From the NCBI RefSeq assembly GCF_009649845.1, contig NZ_WJIE01000001.1, forward strand, positions 853,054 through 917,053: a DNA stretch of 64,000 bases. Reading direction: 5' to 3'. Each line of letters begins with the position of its first letter. Position 1 is the stretch's first letter. Position numbers and translations under genes: made by a program. This DNA is from Polyangium spumosum. Its GTDB lineage: Bacteria; Myxococcota_A; Polyangia; Polyangiales; Polyangiaceae. Of the stretch, positions 1-10,817 are shown piece after piece. The notes under the pieces are model-generated. The model worked only from the letters and a program-made list of their open reading frames with translations. It searched no databases and had not been told where the DNA came from.

Positions 1-1201
1 TGGTGGACGGCGGAGCAAAAGGCACGTAGCTGCTCGGCGCGGGCGTCATGACCTGGAGGCCGGGCGTCGACTGCGCCGAGCCCGGGGTCGGCGTCAGGAT
101 TTGCGTGGGCTCGATCGGCGCCGCCGGGAGGCCCACGCGCTGGGAGGCCGGGAGGAACGAGCCCGAGCCCGACGTGCCGAGGCGCGGCGAGGAGCCGATC
201 GCGCTGCGCTCACGCGGCGCGCCGCTCGCCACACGCGCGAGCAGGCCTCTGCGCCACGCGCATCGGTCGGGGAACGTCTCGACGATCCACGCGGCGGCCG
301 CGGCGGCGTCGTGCGGAGCGCCGCGAGCGCGCGCCCAGGCGCGGAGCTCGTTCTCCACGGCGAGGGCCGTCGGATATCGCTCGGCGCGATCCCGCGCCAT
401 CGTGCGCATCACGATGGGATCGAGCGAGGCGTGGATCACGTCGCGCAGGCGGCTCGGCGCCTCCACCACGGCGCTCTGCAGCGCCATGATCGTCTCGAGA
501 TCGGAGTCCCGCGCGAAGGGCGACTGGCCCGTGCAGAGCTCGTAGAGCATCACGCCGAGGCTGAAGACGTCGACCGTGCGATCCACGACCTCGCCGCGGA
601 ACGTCTCGGGGGCCATATACGGGAGCTTGCCCTTCAGCTCGCCGTGCGACGTCTGCACCAGGCGCTGCTTCGCCTTGGCGACGCCGAAGTCGAAGAGCAT
701 CGGGTGACCCGCGTCGGAGAGGATCACGTTGGAGGTCGAGACGTCGCGGTGGATGATCTCGAGCGACTCGCCTTCGAGGGTCTTCGCCTCGTGCGCGGCG
801 TGCAGCGCGGACGCGACCTCGGCGCCGATCCACGCGACCATCCAGTCCGGGAACGCGGCGCCGTGGTGCTTCTTGAGGTCGCGCAGCATGCGCTGCAGCG
901 GATCGCCGTTCGCGTAGTCGAGGACGACGAAGTGGTTGCCCGCCTCGTGGCCGACGTCGATCGTCGAGATGATGTTCGGGTGACGGATGGCCGCGGCGAC
1001 GTTGGCCTCGTCGTGCAGCATGTGGATGAAGGTCTCGTCCTCGGCCAGAAACGGGTGGATCCGCTTCACGGCGACGGGCTTCACGAAGCCGCCGGGCGCG
1101 ACGAAGCGCGCGATGAAGACCTCGCCCATGCCGCCGGACGCGAGCCGCTCTACGATCTCGTAGCGACCGAGGCGCTCGGGGACGTCCTGGGACTCCGACA
1201 T
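1..1201 (-). CDS. Ser/Thr protein kinase (3' end cut by window edge)
   Basis: Eukaryote-like (PknB/Hanks-type) Ser/Thr kinase, open to the left edge so the C-terminus is missing (about 400 codons visible). The translation starts MSESQDVPERLGRYEIVERL and shows a glycine-rich loop (ASGGMGEVF), a VAVKRI lysine strand, the catalytic loop HRDVSTSN, a DFG motif (LFDFGVAK) and an APE-like segment (MAPETFRGE), so it should be an active kinase. After the roughly 270-residue kinase domain comes a Ser/Pro/Thr-rich linker (repeated TPAP, SSPRLG-type stretches) of the kind that usually leads to a membrane or sensor domain, not visible here. The ATG at 1201 was chosen because it directly precedes the kinase domain and lies 9 nt after a good -10 element. 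The substrate is unknown. Confidence 0.9.
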   Translation of the reverse strand, partial: MSESQDVPERLGRYEIVERLASGGMGEVFIARFVAPGGFVKPVAVKRIHPFLAEDETFIHMLHDEANVAAAIRHPNIISTIDVGHEAGNHFVVLDYANGDPLQRMLRDLKKHHGAAFPDWMVAWIGAEVASALHAAHEAKTLEGESLEIIHRDVSTSNVILSDAGHPMLFDFGVAKAKQRLVQTSHGELKGKLPYMAPETFRGEVVDRTVDVFSLGVMLYELCTGQSPFARDSDLETIMALQSAVVEAPSRLRDVIHASLDPIVMRTMARDRAERYPTALAVENELRAWARARGAPHDAAAAAAWIVETFPDRCAWRRGLLARVASGAPRERSAIGSSPRLGTSGSGSFLPASQRVGLPAAPIEPTQILTPTPGSAQSTPGLQVMTPAPSSYVPFAPPST

Positions 1202-1210
1202 GGGACGCCC

Positions 1211-1239
1211 AAGGTACACCTTTGACGCGCGCGCCACAA
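1211..1239 (-). promoter_or_regulatory. Putative sigma-70-type promoter of the truncated kinase gene
   Basis: On the minus strand TTGTGG (1239-1234) is followed by a 17-nt spacer and TACCTT (1216-1211). Only 9 nt separate the -10 from the ATG at 1201, so transcription would start at or within a few bases of the start codon (leaderless or nearly so). There is no Shine-Dalgarno sequence in that gap. Motif match only. Confidence 0.4.
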
Positions 1240-1319
1240 ACACCCGGCGTTCGCCGCGCGCCGGACGAGCCTGCACCTCGCCTCCCCGGTAACTGGAGTT
1301 TCCGGGGCTGACCCGCCGG

Positions 1320-2450
1320 TCAGTGTTTCGCGTCGACGGCGCCGGGGCCGAGCAACGTGCCGCACATGGTCTTGCAGAGGATGTCTTTCTCCGCGCAGGT
1401 GCACTGGCCCTGCTTCTTCAGCTCGAGCTTCTTCTGCATCTCGGCGATGGTGAACCCGGCCCGCTTCTCGACCTTCTCGATGGTCCACTTGTCGCGGACC
1501 TGCCACGGCGTGCGAGGATCGGTGGGTTTGCCGTCGGCCTCGGCGCAGCAGCGGAAGCTCAAGAAGTAATAATAAAAGTCCTCGTCGTGCGTGTAGACCT
1601 TGGGGCGGCACTGGTTGCGCACGCCCTTGTACCAGGGGCCGCCGGTGTGGACGCTGTCGAAGTGCGCGCGCCGCGAGCCCTTGGGTTGCTCGCTGGCGAC
1701 GACCTCGTCGGTGTTGGCCGGCATGTCGGCGACGCCGAAATCGCTGATGCAGCTCGGCTGCGAGCCGCTCGGCACGCCCTTCCAGAGGCGCGCGAGCTCG
1801 CCGGGATCACGCGCGGCGACCTTCTTCATGTTGGGGCCGTCCCAGAGATGGTCCCCGTTGCACTTGGCCGCGTCGCGGACGTAGCCGTGCGGGAAGGGCT
1901 TCATCTCGGGGCCCTCGCACGCGAAGTTCCACTCGGACTCGGTGCACATGCGCTTGCCGACGGAGGCGCATTTGATCTGCGCCTGGTGGAAGCGGTTCAT
2001 CACCTCCGGCCGCACGCCCTTCTGGTTCGGCCATTCGTAGGTGTCGACGCAGTAACGCTTCTTCACCTTCTTGCCGACGCACTTGCTCCAGGGCTCGAAC
2101 TCCTCGCAGACCTCTTTCTTGTTCGATTTGTCGAACCACTGCTTCTTGCACTTGTGCTCGACCTCGGTGCAGTACTCGCCCTCGACGAGCTTCATGTCCG
2201 GGGGGCACGCCGAAGGCTCGGCGTCGGGCACGGGCACGGGCGCAGGCGTGGCCATGACGCTCGCGGCAGGCGGCGCGTCGGCCGGGGCCGTGTCAGCGGG
2301 CGCGGCGGTGGGGACGGCGGCGGCGGGAGGCGGCGGAGGCGGGGGCGGCGGCGGCGGGCCGCCCGTCACGGGCTCGGGGGTGGCGGCACCGCAGGCTGCG
2401 AAAAACACGACGGCCGCGACGATCGAAGGGAGAGACGTGACGATCCGCAT
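1320..2450 (-). CDS. Lipoprotein with formylglycine-generating-enzyme-like (SUMF1) domain
   Basis: 376 residues. The signal peptide ends in a lipobox (FFAACG, Cys near residue 20), so it is probably a lipid-anchored exported protein. A Pro/Ala-rich linker follows (about 25-80, including a run of eleven prolines). The Cys-rich C-terminal part carries FGE/SUMF1-family hallmarks: a YCVDTYEWPN segment, a KRMCTESEWNFACEG segment and a late FRCC motif. These resemble the sulfatase-modifying-factor fold common in myxobacterial exported proteins. Most such copies are not true formylglycine-generating enzymes, and I see no sulfatase next door, so a binding or structural role is as likely as catalysis. 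The ATG at 2450 has a GGGAGG Shine-Dalgarno about 6 nt upstream. Numerous cysteines suggest disulfides in the periplasm or outside. Confidence 0.75.
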   Translation of the reverse strand: MRIVTSLPSIVAAVVFFAACGAATPEPVTGGPPPPPPPPPPPAAAVPTAAPADTAPADAPPAASVMATPAPVPVPDAEPSACPPDMKLVEGEYCTEVEHKCKKQWFDKSNKKEVCEEFEPWSKCVGKKVKKRYCVDTYEWPNQKGVRPEVMNRFHQAQIKCASVGKRMCTESEWNFACEGPEMKPFPHGYVRDAAKCNGDHLWDGPNMKKVAARDPGELARLWKGVPSGSQPSCISDFGVADMPANTDEVVASEQPKGSRRAHFDSVHTGGPWYKGVRNQCRPKVYTHDEDFYYYFLSFRCCAEADGKPTDPRTPWQVRDKWTIEKVEKRAGFTIAEMQKKLELKKQGQCTCAEKDILCKTMCGTLLGPGAVDAKH

Positions 2451-2490
2451 ACACGCCCTCCCATAGTCGAGCGCGGATCACGCGCCAGCC

Positions 2491-3915
2491 TCATTTCGGC
2501 GGCACGGGCGGCTCGTCGTCGGGCTGGATGCAGGCCGAGAGGTCGAAGAGCATGAAGAGCAGCGCCTTCTCCTGCGGCGAGAGCTCCGTCGTCTCGCAGC
2601 CGGTCGGGAACGGATCGCCGACGTCGTCGCCCGACGAGACGTGGATGTCGCTGAAGACCACGCGCCCGCACTGGTTCTCCTCGGGCACGGCGATCGGCGT
2701 GTTGAAGGTGAGGTACTGGACCGAGGCCGGCGATTCGCCATAAATCCAGCGGCGCGAGATGGCCGGGTTGACGTCGTCGACCGTGTGTTGCCCCTCCTTG
2801 ATGACGAGCTCTCCGGGGGTGGTCGAGGCGCTGACGTTGACGAGCCAGTCGCGGAGCGCGGCGCCCTTGGGGAAGGTGTCGTCGATCTTCGCGGTGAAGG
2901 GGTTCGCGAGGTCGGCCTGGTGGTTGAAGACCGCCGTCTGCGGGAAGGGCTCGGGGCCCTCCTCGAGCCAGTAGTTGTGCCAGTGCGAGGCGAAGATGCG
3001 GCCGCCCTGCGAGGCATACTCGAACATGGCCTGACGCGCGGCCTGGGGCTTCTGGCTCGTGTTCTGCGCGGCCTCGCAGGCCATGAGGACGATGTCGTAT
3101 TTCTTGAGGCTGTCGACGCTGCTCCAGAGGGTCGTCGCGGCCGCGAAGCTCGCGCCGTTGTTGAGCGAGGAGGCATATTTGTTCGAGCCGCCGGGGCCGG
3201 CGAAGAGCTGGACGCGGCCGCCGCCGTCCGCAGGCGTGAACTCGGCGTCGTCGATGCCGATCTTGCGCAGGAGGCACTCGAGCGGATCCGCGCCGCCCGT
3301 GGTGAGCGCGATATGCGGCAAATCACCCTCGGACTGGTTGCGCGGCAGGCGCGTGACCTGGGGATCGGCGAGCGGGTTGTCGACGCACTCGGTGACGGCC
3401 GGCAACACGATCTGCCGGCGCCACTTGCCGACCTGGATCACGAGCGGGATGTCCTTGCCGACGGGGACGTCTTCCAGGACGAACTTGCCCTCGGTGTCCG
3501 TGAGCGCACTGACCACCGGGTCACCCGAGAGGACGGAGCCGCATTGATCACAACTCGCGCCCTCGGGGAGCGGCGAGAGGGGCTTGTTCGGGATGTAGAC
3601 GGTGACGTTGTAGAGCGGGGTCTTGCCGGCGGGATCGTAGACCTTGCCGGACACGGTGGTCTTGGCGCCGCCGGCGCAGCTCACCTGCTGGCACTCGAGG
3701 TTCTCGCAGGGCGGCCCGCCGCCCGTGAAGATGTTGCCGCCGACGCCGTCGTTGCCGGTGCCGCCCTGGCCCATGCCGCCCATGCCGCCCTGGGCCGTGC
3801 CAGAGCCTCCCGAGCCCGGCGTCCCGCTGCCGCCACCACAAGCGCTCGCCGAGAGCCCGGCGAGGATCAAAAAAGTCGCGCCGATCCCCACGCAAACCGC
3901 GTGTTTGCTTCTCAT
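2491..3915 (-). CDS. Lipoprotein with carboxypeptidase-regulatory-like domain
   Basis: About 474 residues from the ATG at 3915, which has GGGAGAGG upstream and directly opens a signal peptide. The frame extends further upstream but that part is low-complexity and has no signal. The lipobox is LSASAC, followed by a Gly/Ser-rich spacer ([18 protein letters not shown]). Residues about 85-175 look like a carboxypeptidase-regulatory (Ig-like, CarboxypepD_reg) domain: [20 protein letters not shown] and [15 protein letters not shown]. The remainder (about 200-474) has an alpha/beta pattern with an [11 protein letters not shown] strand and an [10 protein letters not shown] segment, faintly reminiscent of a ThuA/glutamine-amidotransferase-like fold. 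I do not recognise it with confidence. It follows the SUMF1-like lipoprotein by 40 nt on the same strand, so the two may be co-transcribed. Function unknown; cell-surface location inferred. Confidence 0.75.
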   Translation of the reverse strand: MRSKHAVCVGIGATFLILAGLSASACGGGSGTPGSGGSGTAQGGMGGMGQGGTGNDGVGGNIFTGGGPPCENLECQQVSCAGGAKTTVSGKVYDPAGKTPLYNVTVYIPNKPLSPLPEGASCDQCGSVLSGDPVVSALTDTEGKFVLEDVPVGKDIPLVIQVGKWRRQIVLPAVTECVDNPLADPQVTRLPRNQSEGDLPHIALTTGGADPLECLLRKIGIDDAEFTPADGGGRVQLFAGPGGSNKYASSLNNGASFAAATTLWSSVDSLKKYDIVLMACEAAQNTSQKPQAARQAMFEYASQGGRIFASHWHNYWLEEGPEPFPQTAVFNHQADLANPFTAKIDDTFPKGAALRDWLVNVSASTTPGELVIKEGQHTVDDVNPAISRRWIYGESPASVQYLTFNTPIAVPEENQCGRVVFSDIHVSSGDDVGDPFPTGCETTELSPQEKALLFMLFDLSACIQPDDEPPVPPK

Positions 3916-4117
3916 GTCGCTGCCTCTCCCGGCGCCCGCGGCGCCAAGCAAAGAACCCGAGCCAGCGCCGAGCAGGGCGCGCCGATCGCCGCCCGCCCGG
4001 CCGTCATCATTGTGCATGATGCCTGGGCCAACGGAACGCGGCATCGCCGTCAAGCGGCTGACGTCGTGTCTCGCGAGACGCCGCCTCGAAGGGGAGGCAG
4101 CGTCGGGAGGAACGTAG

Positions 4118-4190
4118 TGCCCAGGGTCGGAATCGAACCAACCACACGCGGATTTTCAATCCGCTGCTCTACCAACTGAGCTACCTGGGC
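4118..4190 (-). tRNA. tRNA-Phe (GAA)
   Basis: On the minus strand GCCCAGG at 4190 begins a 73-nt cloverleaf: acceptor GCCCAGG/CCTGGGC plus discriminator A, D-loop AGCTCAGTTGGTAGAGC, anticodon stem GCGGA/TCCGC with loop TTGAAAA (anticodon GAA), and T-arm GGTTCGATTCC. CCA is not encoded. It is the only tRNA I find in the window. Confidence 0.96.
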
Positions 4191-4229
4191 GTCTTCCGCG
4201 TTCGCCCTTTCGAGCGCCGCGGACCGCGT

Positions 4230-4257
4230 ACGTTACGCGGAACGTATCCCAAGTCAA
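4230..4257 (-). promoter_or_regulatory. Promoter of tRNA-Phe
   Basis: Minus-strand TTGACT (4257-4252), 16-nt spacer, TAACGT (4235-4230), about 40 nt upstream of the mature tRNA 5' end. The -35 hexamer overlaps the stop codon of the preceding membrane-protein gene, so the tRNA has its own promoter embedded in the end of that operon. Motif-based. Confidence 0.5.
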
Positions 4258-5348
4258 GCGTCGAGTTGGGAGCCCGTCACAACTTTTTCTTCGGCGGGGA
4301 CGAGCGGCGGGTTTTCCGCGGTGTTTTCCGCGAGGAGCCCGAGCGGCGCGGGGGCCTCGGCCGGAGGCGCTTCGGGGAGCGAGGCCACCTGCGGGGGTTC
4401 GGCGTCGTCTTCGACGGGGGCTTCAGGCTCTTCGGGGACCTCGGGGAGCGACGCCGCGACGACGGGCGCGGTCGTCGTCGTCGTTCGAGGCAGGACCTGG
4501 TCGACGTGGCGGATGGCCGCCGCGAGCCAGGAGGCGCGGAGGAAGAGGACCGCGACCACGGATGCTTGGTGCACCAAGAATCCGGCGAAGACCTGCGCCT
4601 TGCGCTCGACGCCGATACGCGACCCGAGGACGAGCGCGAGGCCGAGGCAAGCAGCGCCGAGCGCAGCGCGCCAGGACCAGCCGACGAGGAGCGAGAGCGG
4701 AGCGCGGCGCGCGGCTGCAAAGGCGCTCTTGATGGAGGCGCGCGCGCCGAGCTCGCCACGCACGGCCGCGACACGCGCGAGGTCGTGCAGCACGGAGACG
4801 AGCAGGACGAGGACGAGCGCGCCCGCGACGAAGCCGATCCGCACCTGATCGGCGGCGCGTAGATCGATCGTGTTCCGCTTGGCGATCGCGTTGCCGATCG
4901 CGATCACCGCTCCGCCGAGGAGGACCTCGACGAGCGCCGCAGCGCCGAGCAAAAGCGAGAAGGTGCCGAGGGGGCGGAGGGCCCAGGCGCCGAGATCACG
5001 GGCCGTGACGCGGCCCTTCGCGCCGAGCGCGCCGATGAGCGCGGCGAGCGGCAAGAGGCTCAGGAAGCAGACGAGGACGAAGAGGAGCAAGGAGCTCGAC
5101 GTCGCGGGCCGGAGGGCCCCGGCGGAGCGACGTAGCGCCTCGAGGAGGAGGAAGCCGCCTTGGTCGAAGAGCACGGCGTCGCCGCGCGGATAGCCCGAGA
5201 CGGCGCCGCCGAGCGCGACGGCGAAGGGCCAAGCGAGCAAGAGCGCCGCGACGAGGCGGAAGGCGTAGACGAGCAGGATGACCCCTGGGCGCTTGCGCGC
5301 GAGAGGCCGTTCTTCGATCGTGCCCGGCGCTTGGTTCATCGTGCTCAC
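4254..5348 (-). CDS. Polytopic membrane protein of unknown function
   Basis: 364 residues, starting with GTG at 5348, which overlaps the stop of the upstream peptidase gene (GTGA), so translation is coupled. About six hydrophobic segments are visible: VILLVYAFRLVAALLLAWPFAVAL, LLLFVLVCFLSLLPLAALIG, a segment near 140-165, IGFVAGALVLVLLVSVLHD, LGAACLGLALVLGS and VVAVLFLRASWLAAAI. A Pro/Glu/Ala-rich cytoplasm-like tail of about 75 residues follows (repeats of PEVPEEPEAP type). No domain is recognised. The overall plan resembles multi-helix DUF-type proteins that accompany exported peptidases. Coupling to the M1 peptidase suggests a shared envelope role; this is inference only. Confidence 0.8.
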   Translation of the reverse strand: MSTMNQAPGTIEERPLARKRPGVILLVYAFRLVAALLLAWPFAVALGGAVSGYPRGDAVLFDQGGFLLLEALRRSAGALRPATSSSLLLFVLVCFLSLLPLAALIGALGAKGRVTARDLGAWALRPLGTFSLLLGAAALVEVLLGGAVIAIGNAIAKRNTIDLRAADQVRIGFVAGALVLVLLVSVLHDLARVAAVRGELGARASIKSAFAAARRAPLSLLVGWSWRAALGAACLGLALVLGSRIGVERKAQVFAGFLVHQASVVAVLFLRASWLAAAIRHVDQVLPRTTTTTAPVVAASLPEVPEEPEAPVEDDAEPPQVASLPEAPPAEAPAPLGLLAENTAENPPLVPAEEKVVTGSQLDA

Positions 5349-7399
5349 GGTGCGAGGAGCCAGAGGAGGAGCTCGGCGCCGAAGATGCCGCGCTCGAGCA
5401 CACGCGAGCCAGGCCCGCCGCCTCGCTCGCTCTGCGCGTTGTTCAGCAGGTCGTCGTCGAGAAGCACGTGGTGCTCCGGATCGATGACGGCCGCGACGAG
5501 GCGACGCTCGCCCTCGTAGTCGATCTCGTGCGTGACGCCCTTGCCGTCCCAGCGCACGCGCTTCGTCGAGCCGTCCTCCATCACGAGGTCGATGTCGACG
5601 GGGAACACCAGCGTGCCGCGGCGCCGCACGAGGACACGACCCTTGTAGCCATAGGTGTCGAGCACGGGCGCAGCCGAGGGTTTGTCGGGATCGCCGAAGA
5701 CGCCGCCGAGCGTCGCCATGCGGCTCGAGCTCACCTCGGCGACCGTGTAATCGACCCAGCCGCGCTCGAAGACCGCGACACGCATGGCGAGCTCGGCGTC
5801 GGGGCCGATCGTGTCACGCACGACGCCGAGCAGCTCCTCGGGCCCGGGGTGGCGGAAGCGGTAACGGCGCGTGTAGCGGCCGATCGCCTCGCGGACCTTG
5901 TCGGGCCCGTAGACACCGGCGAGCGTGTTCAAGATCGTCGCGGTGCGCGAATAGACGAGCGAGCCGTAGTCGCCGCCGCTCGCGAAGCCCGCGGCAGACT
6001 GCGCGACGGCGTCGTTGTGCTCGACCTCCGCGGCGGCGACGCGGTAACCCGCGGGGAGCGCGACGCCGAAGCCACCAGGCAAGCGCACCGCGGAGTGTCC
6101 GGGCCAGCGCGCCTCCATGGACTCGCCCTCGGCGTACGTGTTGAGGCCCTCGTCGAGGAACGGATACGCGTGCTCGTTCGTGGCGACGAGCCCGTAGAAC
6201 CACTGATGCCCGAGCTCGTGGATCGTCACGCCCTCGATGGCGCGCGCGCCGGTCTCGGGCGTCCACCACGCGCCGCCCGTGGTGATCAACGTGGGGTACT
6301 CCATGCCGCCGGCCTCGCCCGCGCCGCGGGGCGGGTGCACGATCGTGACCGTGCCATACGGGTACTTGCCGTACGCCGCGCCGAAGTGCTCGAGCCCGAA
6401 GCGGACCGCGTCGAGCTCGATCGTCGCGACCCTGTCGAAGCCCGGCGGATAGAGGCAACGAAGCGCGACGCCGTCCGCCGTCGTCGCCGTGACCTCGCGG
6501 AAATGATCCCACGCGGTGAAGGCGAAGTCGTGCACGTCCTCCTGCACGAAGCGCCGCTCGACGCGGCCGTCCTTCAGCGTCTCCTTGTCGAGCCTGCCGG
6601 TCGCGCCGACGACGAAGTCCTCGGGCGCGTCGATCGTGACGTCGTAGTTGCCGTAGTCCGCGTAGAACTCCGAGAACCGATAAAACGGGAAGTGCGCCCA
6701 GCGCCCGTCGGGCTCGATCTTCGCGAGCTTGGGGAACCACTGCGCCACCATGTGGAAGCTGTCGTCGAAGCCGGTGCGCAACGTGACGCTCGGCAGATCC
6801 GAGACGAACGCGACGTCGAAGGTGATCGTCTCGCCGGGCTCGACGGCGCGCGGCAAGGGCACGCGGATGTCGGTCTCGTCGTCGGGATCGCCCGGCGTGT
6901 GTTTGTCGGCCTTGTCCCAGAGCTCCGTCTCGAGCTCACGCGCGTAGAGCTTGGAGACGCGGATCCAACCGTAGTCGACGAGCGCGCCTCCGCCGCGGAA
7001 GCCCCGCGCGCGCTGCCGCATGTAGTTCGTCTTCTCGTTCTTGAAGGCGTTCAGGTAGAGGTGCAGCCAGACCTCGCGTTGCGGGACACGCGAGGCGTTG
7101 CGCCAGACGATCGTGCCCTCGCCGCGCACCTGGTGGAGCTTCGGATCGAGCGAGGCGCGCAGCGTGTAGCTGGCGACGGGATCGGCGTGCGCGGCCATGG
7201 GCTCGGCGGCGAACGCCGGCCGCGCGCCGCCGCTCGGCGGGACGATCACGTCTGCGAGCTCGACCCCCTGCGCCGGGGCGGGCTCGGCCGGGACGCCGGT
7301 GGTCGCCGCGAGCGCCGCTCCGTACGTCGCGCCGAGGCCCGCCACGATCGCGAGGAGCGTCTTGCCCCACGCGAGAGCCGCCGCGTGCGCGCGGCTCAT
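5345..7399 (-). CDS. M1-family zinc metallopeptidase, membrane-anchored
   Basis: 684 residues. The ATG at 7399 overlaps the upstream stop (ATGA). The frame is open further 5' but that stretch is the shadow of the upstream gene. A single N-terminal hydrophobic segment (about 12-32) serves as signal or anchor. The catalytic motif is complete: HELGH at 394-398 with the third ligand Glu at 417 (HExxH-18-E, in the DEG context), and GGMEYPT at about 364-370 corresponds to the exopeptidase GxMEN loop. The N-terminal part (about 75-270) fits the beta-sandwich of M1 enzymes. The C-terminal region has no clear ERAP-type extension. Expected activity is aminopeptidase or related zinc-dependent peptide cleavage on the outer face of the inner membrane or in the periplasm. 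It lies between a proline-rich scaffold-like protein and a membrane protein in one coupled operon. Confidence 0.92.
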   Translation of the reverse strand: MSRAHAAALAWGKTLLAIVAGLGATYGAALAATTGVPAEPAPAQGVELADVIVPPSGGARPAFAAEPMAAHADPVASYTLRASLDPKLHQVRGEGTIVWRNASRVPQREVWLHLYLNAFKNEKTNYMRQRARGFRGGGALVDYGWIRVSKLYARELETELWDKADKHTPGDPDDETDIRVPLPRAVEPGETITFDVAFVSDLPSVTLRTGFDDSFHMVAQWFPKLAKIEPDGRWAHFPFYRFSEFYADYGNYDVTIDAPEDFVVGATGRLDKETLKDGRVERRFVQEDVHDFAFTAWDHFREVTATTADGVALRCLYPPGFDRVATIELDAVRFGLEHFGAAYGKYPYGTVTIVHPPRGAGEAGGMEYPTLITTGGAWWTPETGARAIEGVTIHELGHQWFYGLVATNEHAYPFLDEGLNTYAEGESMEARWPGHSAVRLPGGFGVALPAGYRVAAAEVEHNDAVAQSAAGFASGGDYGSLVYSRTATILNTLAGVYGPDKVREAIGRYTRRYRFRHPGPEELLGVVRDTIGPDAELAMRVAVFERGWVDYTVAEVSSSRMATLGGVFGDPDKPSAAPVLDTYGYKGRVLVRRRGTLVFPVDIDLVMEDGSTKRVRWDGKGVTHEIDYEGERRLVAAVIDPEHHVLLDDDLLNNAQSERGGGPGSRVLERGIFGAELLLWLLAP

Positions 7400-8877
7400 C
7401 GTCGCACCCTCGGGAACGCGGCGAGATCGAGCCTCTGCGCCACGAGCAGATCGTGGATGACCCGCAGCACCTCGATCGTCGGCAGGCCCGCGGCGCCGAT
7501 GATGTCGTCGACGGAGAGCACGCCGTCGATCGACGCGACCACGACGCGCCCGCGCTCGTCGAGGCCGCTCCGCACGAGCTCCTCGACGGAGACGCGGAGG
7601 CGCGGCACGAGACCCGTGTCGCCGATACGCGCCATGTACCTCTGCTTCAGCATCTGCCTCGAGCTCTCGGCGTAGCTCAGCGCGCCGATGTTGTCGGGCA
7701 TGTCGGCGAGGATCGCCTCCGCGAGCGCGAGCGCGGCGCGATGATCGCCGGCCTCGTAGCGCGAGCGCACCTCGTTGAGCCGCTCGCTCACGGGCACGCT
7801 CGGCGCAGGGGAGACGCGATCGCCCGACATGAGCGACTCGCTGCTGCGCGAGCCCGTCTCCGAGCCCCGCCGGCGGTGCGAGCCCGGTCGACCCGCCGTG
7901 CTGCTCGGCGCCGGCGGCGGAGGTGGAGCGTCGGTCGTGGGCTTCGCGGTCCACGGAGGCGTCACGCGTGGAGCGAAGCGCGGGCGCTCCTCGATCGAGC
8001 GAGGGCGCGGCAGCTCCTCGGGCGCGTGCGGACGCGAGCGCACGGGCTCTTCCACCGGACGCGAGCGCGGAGGCTCTTCCACCGGACGCGAGCGCGGAGG
8101 CTCTTCCACCGGGCGCGAGCGCGGAGGCTCTTCCACCGGACGCGAGCGCGGAGGCTCGGTCTCCCGTGCGCGCGGCGGCTCGGTCTCGAGGGTGTCTCGC
8201 GCGCGGAAGAGCTCCACGCCGAGCTCTTCGAACACGGCCTCCGCCGTGTCGATCGCGCGCGCCGTGAGCGACGACGACGAGTCACGCGCGGTGATGCCTC
8301 GGTAGAGCGGCTCGTGCTCCTCCATCAGCCCAGCGGCGACGCCCGGCATCGTGTCCGCGTCGAGCAGCGGCGGCGGCAGCGTGGCGAGATCGTCCTGCCG
8401 CAGATCGACCGTGGTGTCGTCCCCACGCGGCGGCTCGGAGTCGTCGCCGCGCGGCGGGACCGTCTTCGCGTCGTGCATCCGCGGCGGGATCGTGTCGTCA
8501 CCGCGCGGCGGGATCGTCTTCGCGTCGTCGCCGCGCGGCCGCACCGTATCGACGTCGCTCGCCGGCGGCGGGACCGTCTCGGCCGCGGAGGAGGCCCGCT
8601 CCTCGGGCTCCTCGGGCTTCATCATCTGCTCGACGAGCTGCTCCATCGGGATGGGCGGCGGCAACGTCTCGCGGTCCTGCATGAACTCCGGCAGCGGCTC
8701 GGCCTCGCCGAACGAGACCACGGGCTGCGGCGGACGCACGGTGTCACCGGCGAGGCCGAGGCCACGCGGCACGACAGGCTTGCGCGCGCCGCCGCGATCC
8801 GCGGCGCCCTTGCCTTCCGGGTCCGTGGCCTCGTCTCCGGTCTCTTCGTCGGTTCGTTCGGGAGGCTTCTGCGACAT
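7396..8877 (-). CDS. Proline-rich repeat protein with C-terminal helical domain
   Basis: 493 residues from the ATG at 8877 (MSQKPPERTDEETGDEATD). A longer frame exists upstream but would run into the dnaK 3' end. Residues about 45-330 are low complexity: units of the kind TIPPRGDD / TVPPRGDD, then four near-identical nonapeptides (PVEEPPRSR) encoded by a 27-bp DNA repeat. The C-terminal 150 residues look folded: a TPR-like pair (RSRYEAGDHRAALALAEAIL), then a segment VVASIDGVLSVDDIIGAAGLPTIEVLRVIHDLL resembling the winged-helix-like end of DUF4388-type myxobacterial regulators. Its C-terminus is similar in style to the N-terminus of the J-domain protein at 10.8-12.5 kb (IDGVVSERELSLITGLS). Probably cytoplasmic and adaptor-like. 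Its stop overlaps the peptidase start. Confidence 0.75.
   Translation of the reverse strand: MSQKPPERTDEETGDEATDPEGKGAADRGGARKPVVPRGLGLAGDTVRPPQPVVSFGEAEPLPEFMQDRETLPPPIPMEQLVEQMMKPEEPEERASSAAETVPPPASDVDTVRPRGDDAKTIPPRGDDTIPPRMHDAKTVPPRGDDSEPPRGDDTTVDLRQDDLATLPPPLLDADTMPGVAAGLMEEHEPLYRGITARDSSSSLTARAIDTAEAVFEELGVELFRARDTLETEPPRARETEPPRSRPVEEPPRSRPVEEPPRSRPVEEPPRSRPVEEPVRSRPHAPEELPRPRSIEERPRFAPRVTPPWTAKPTTDAPPPPPAPSSTAGRPGSHRRRGSETGSRSSESLMSGDRVSPAPSVPVSERLNEVRSRYEAGDHRAALALAEAILADMPDNIGALSYAESSRQMLKQRYMARIGDTGLVPRLRVSVEELVRSGLDERGRVVVASIDGVLSVDDIIGAAGLPTIEVLRVIHDLLVAQRLDLAAFPRVRR
8046..8153. repeat. Four tandem 27-bp repeats inside a CDS
   Basis: Units start at 8046, 8073, 8100 and 8127, beginning GCTCTTCCACCGGACGCGAG on the plus strand. 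Copies differ by single bases. On the coding minus strand each unit encodes a Pro/Arg/Glu nonapeptide. Copy number is likely to vary between strains by slippage; this does not shift the frame because 27 is a multiple of three. Confidence 0.9.
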
Positions 8878-8905
8878 CACACCCCGGCAAAGCGCCGCGC
8901 CGAGC

Positions 8906-10735
<1,830 letters not shown>

Positions 10736-10817
10736 CGATTCAGGTGCTCCGTGGAGGGGGGTGCCGTAGAGGGGAGACGGACGTGCCAACGTACGGTGAG
10801 GCCGCTCGGGCCGGGGA

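Noticed and set aside
8046-8153. CRISPR-like or intergenic repeat
   Set aside because: The 27-bp units are inside a coding frame and encode a Pro-rich nonapeptide; no spacers.
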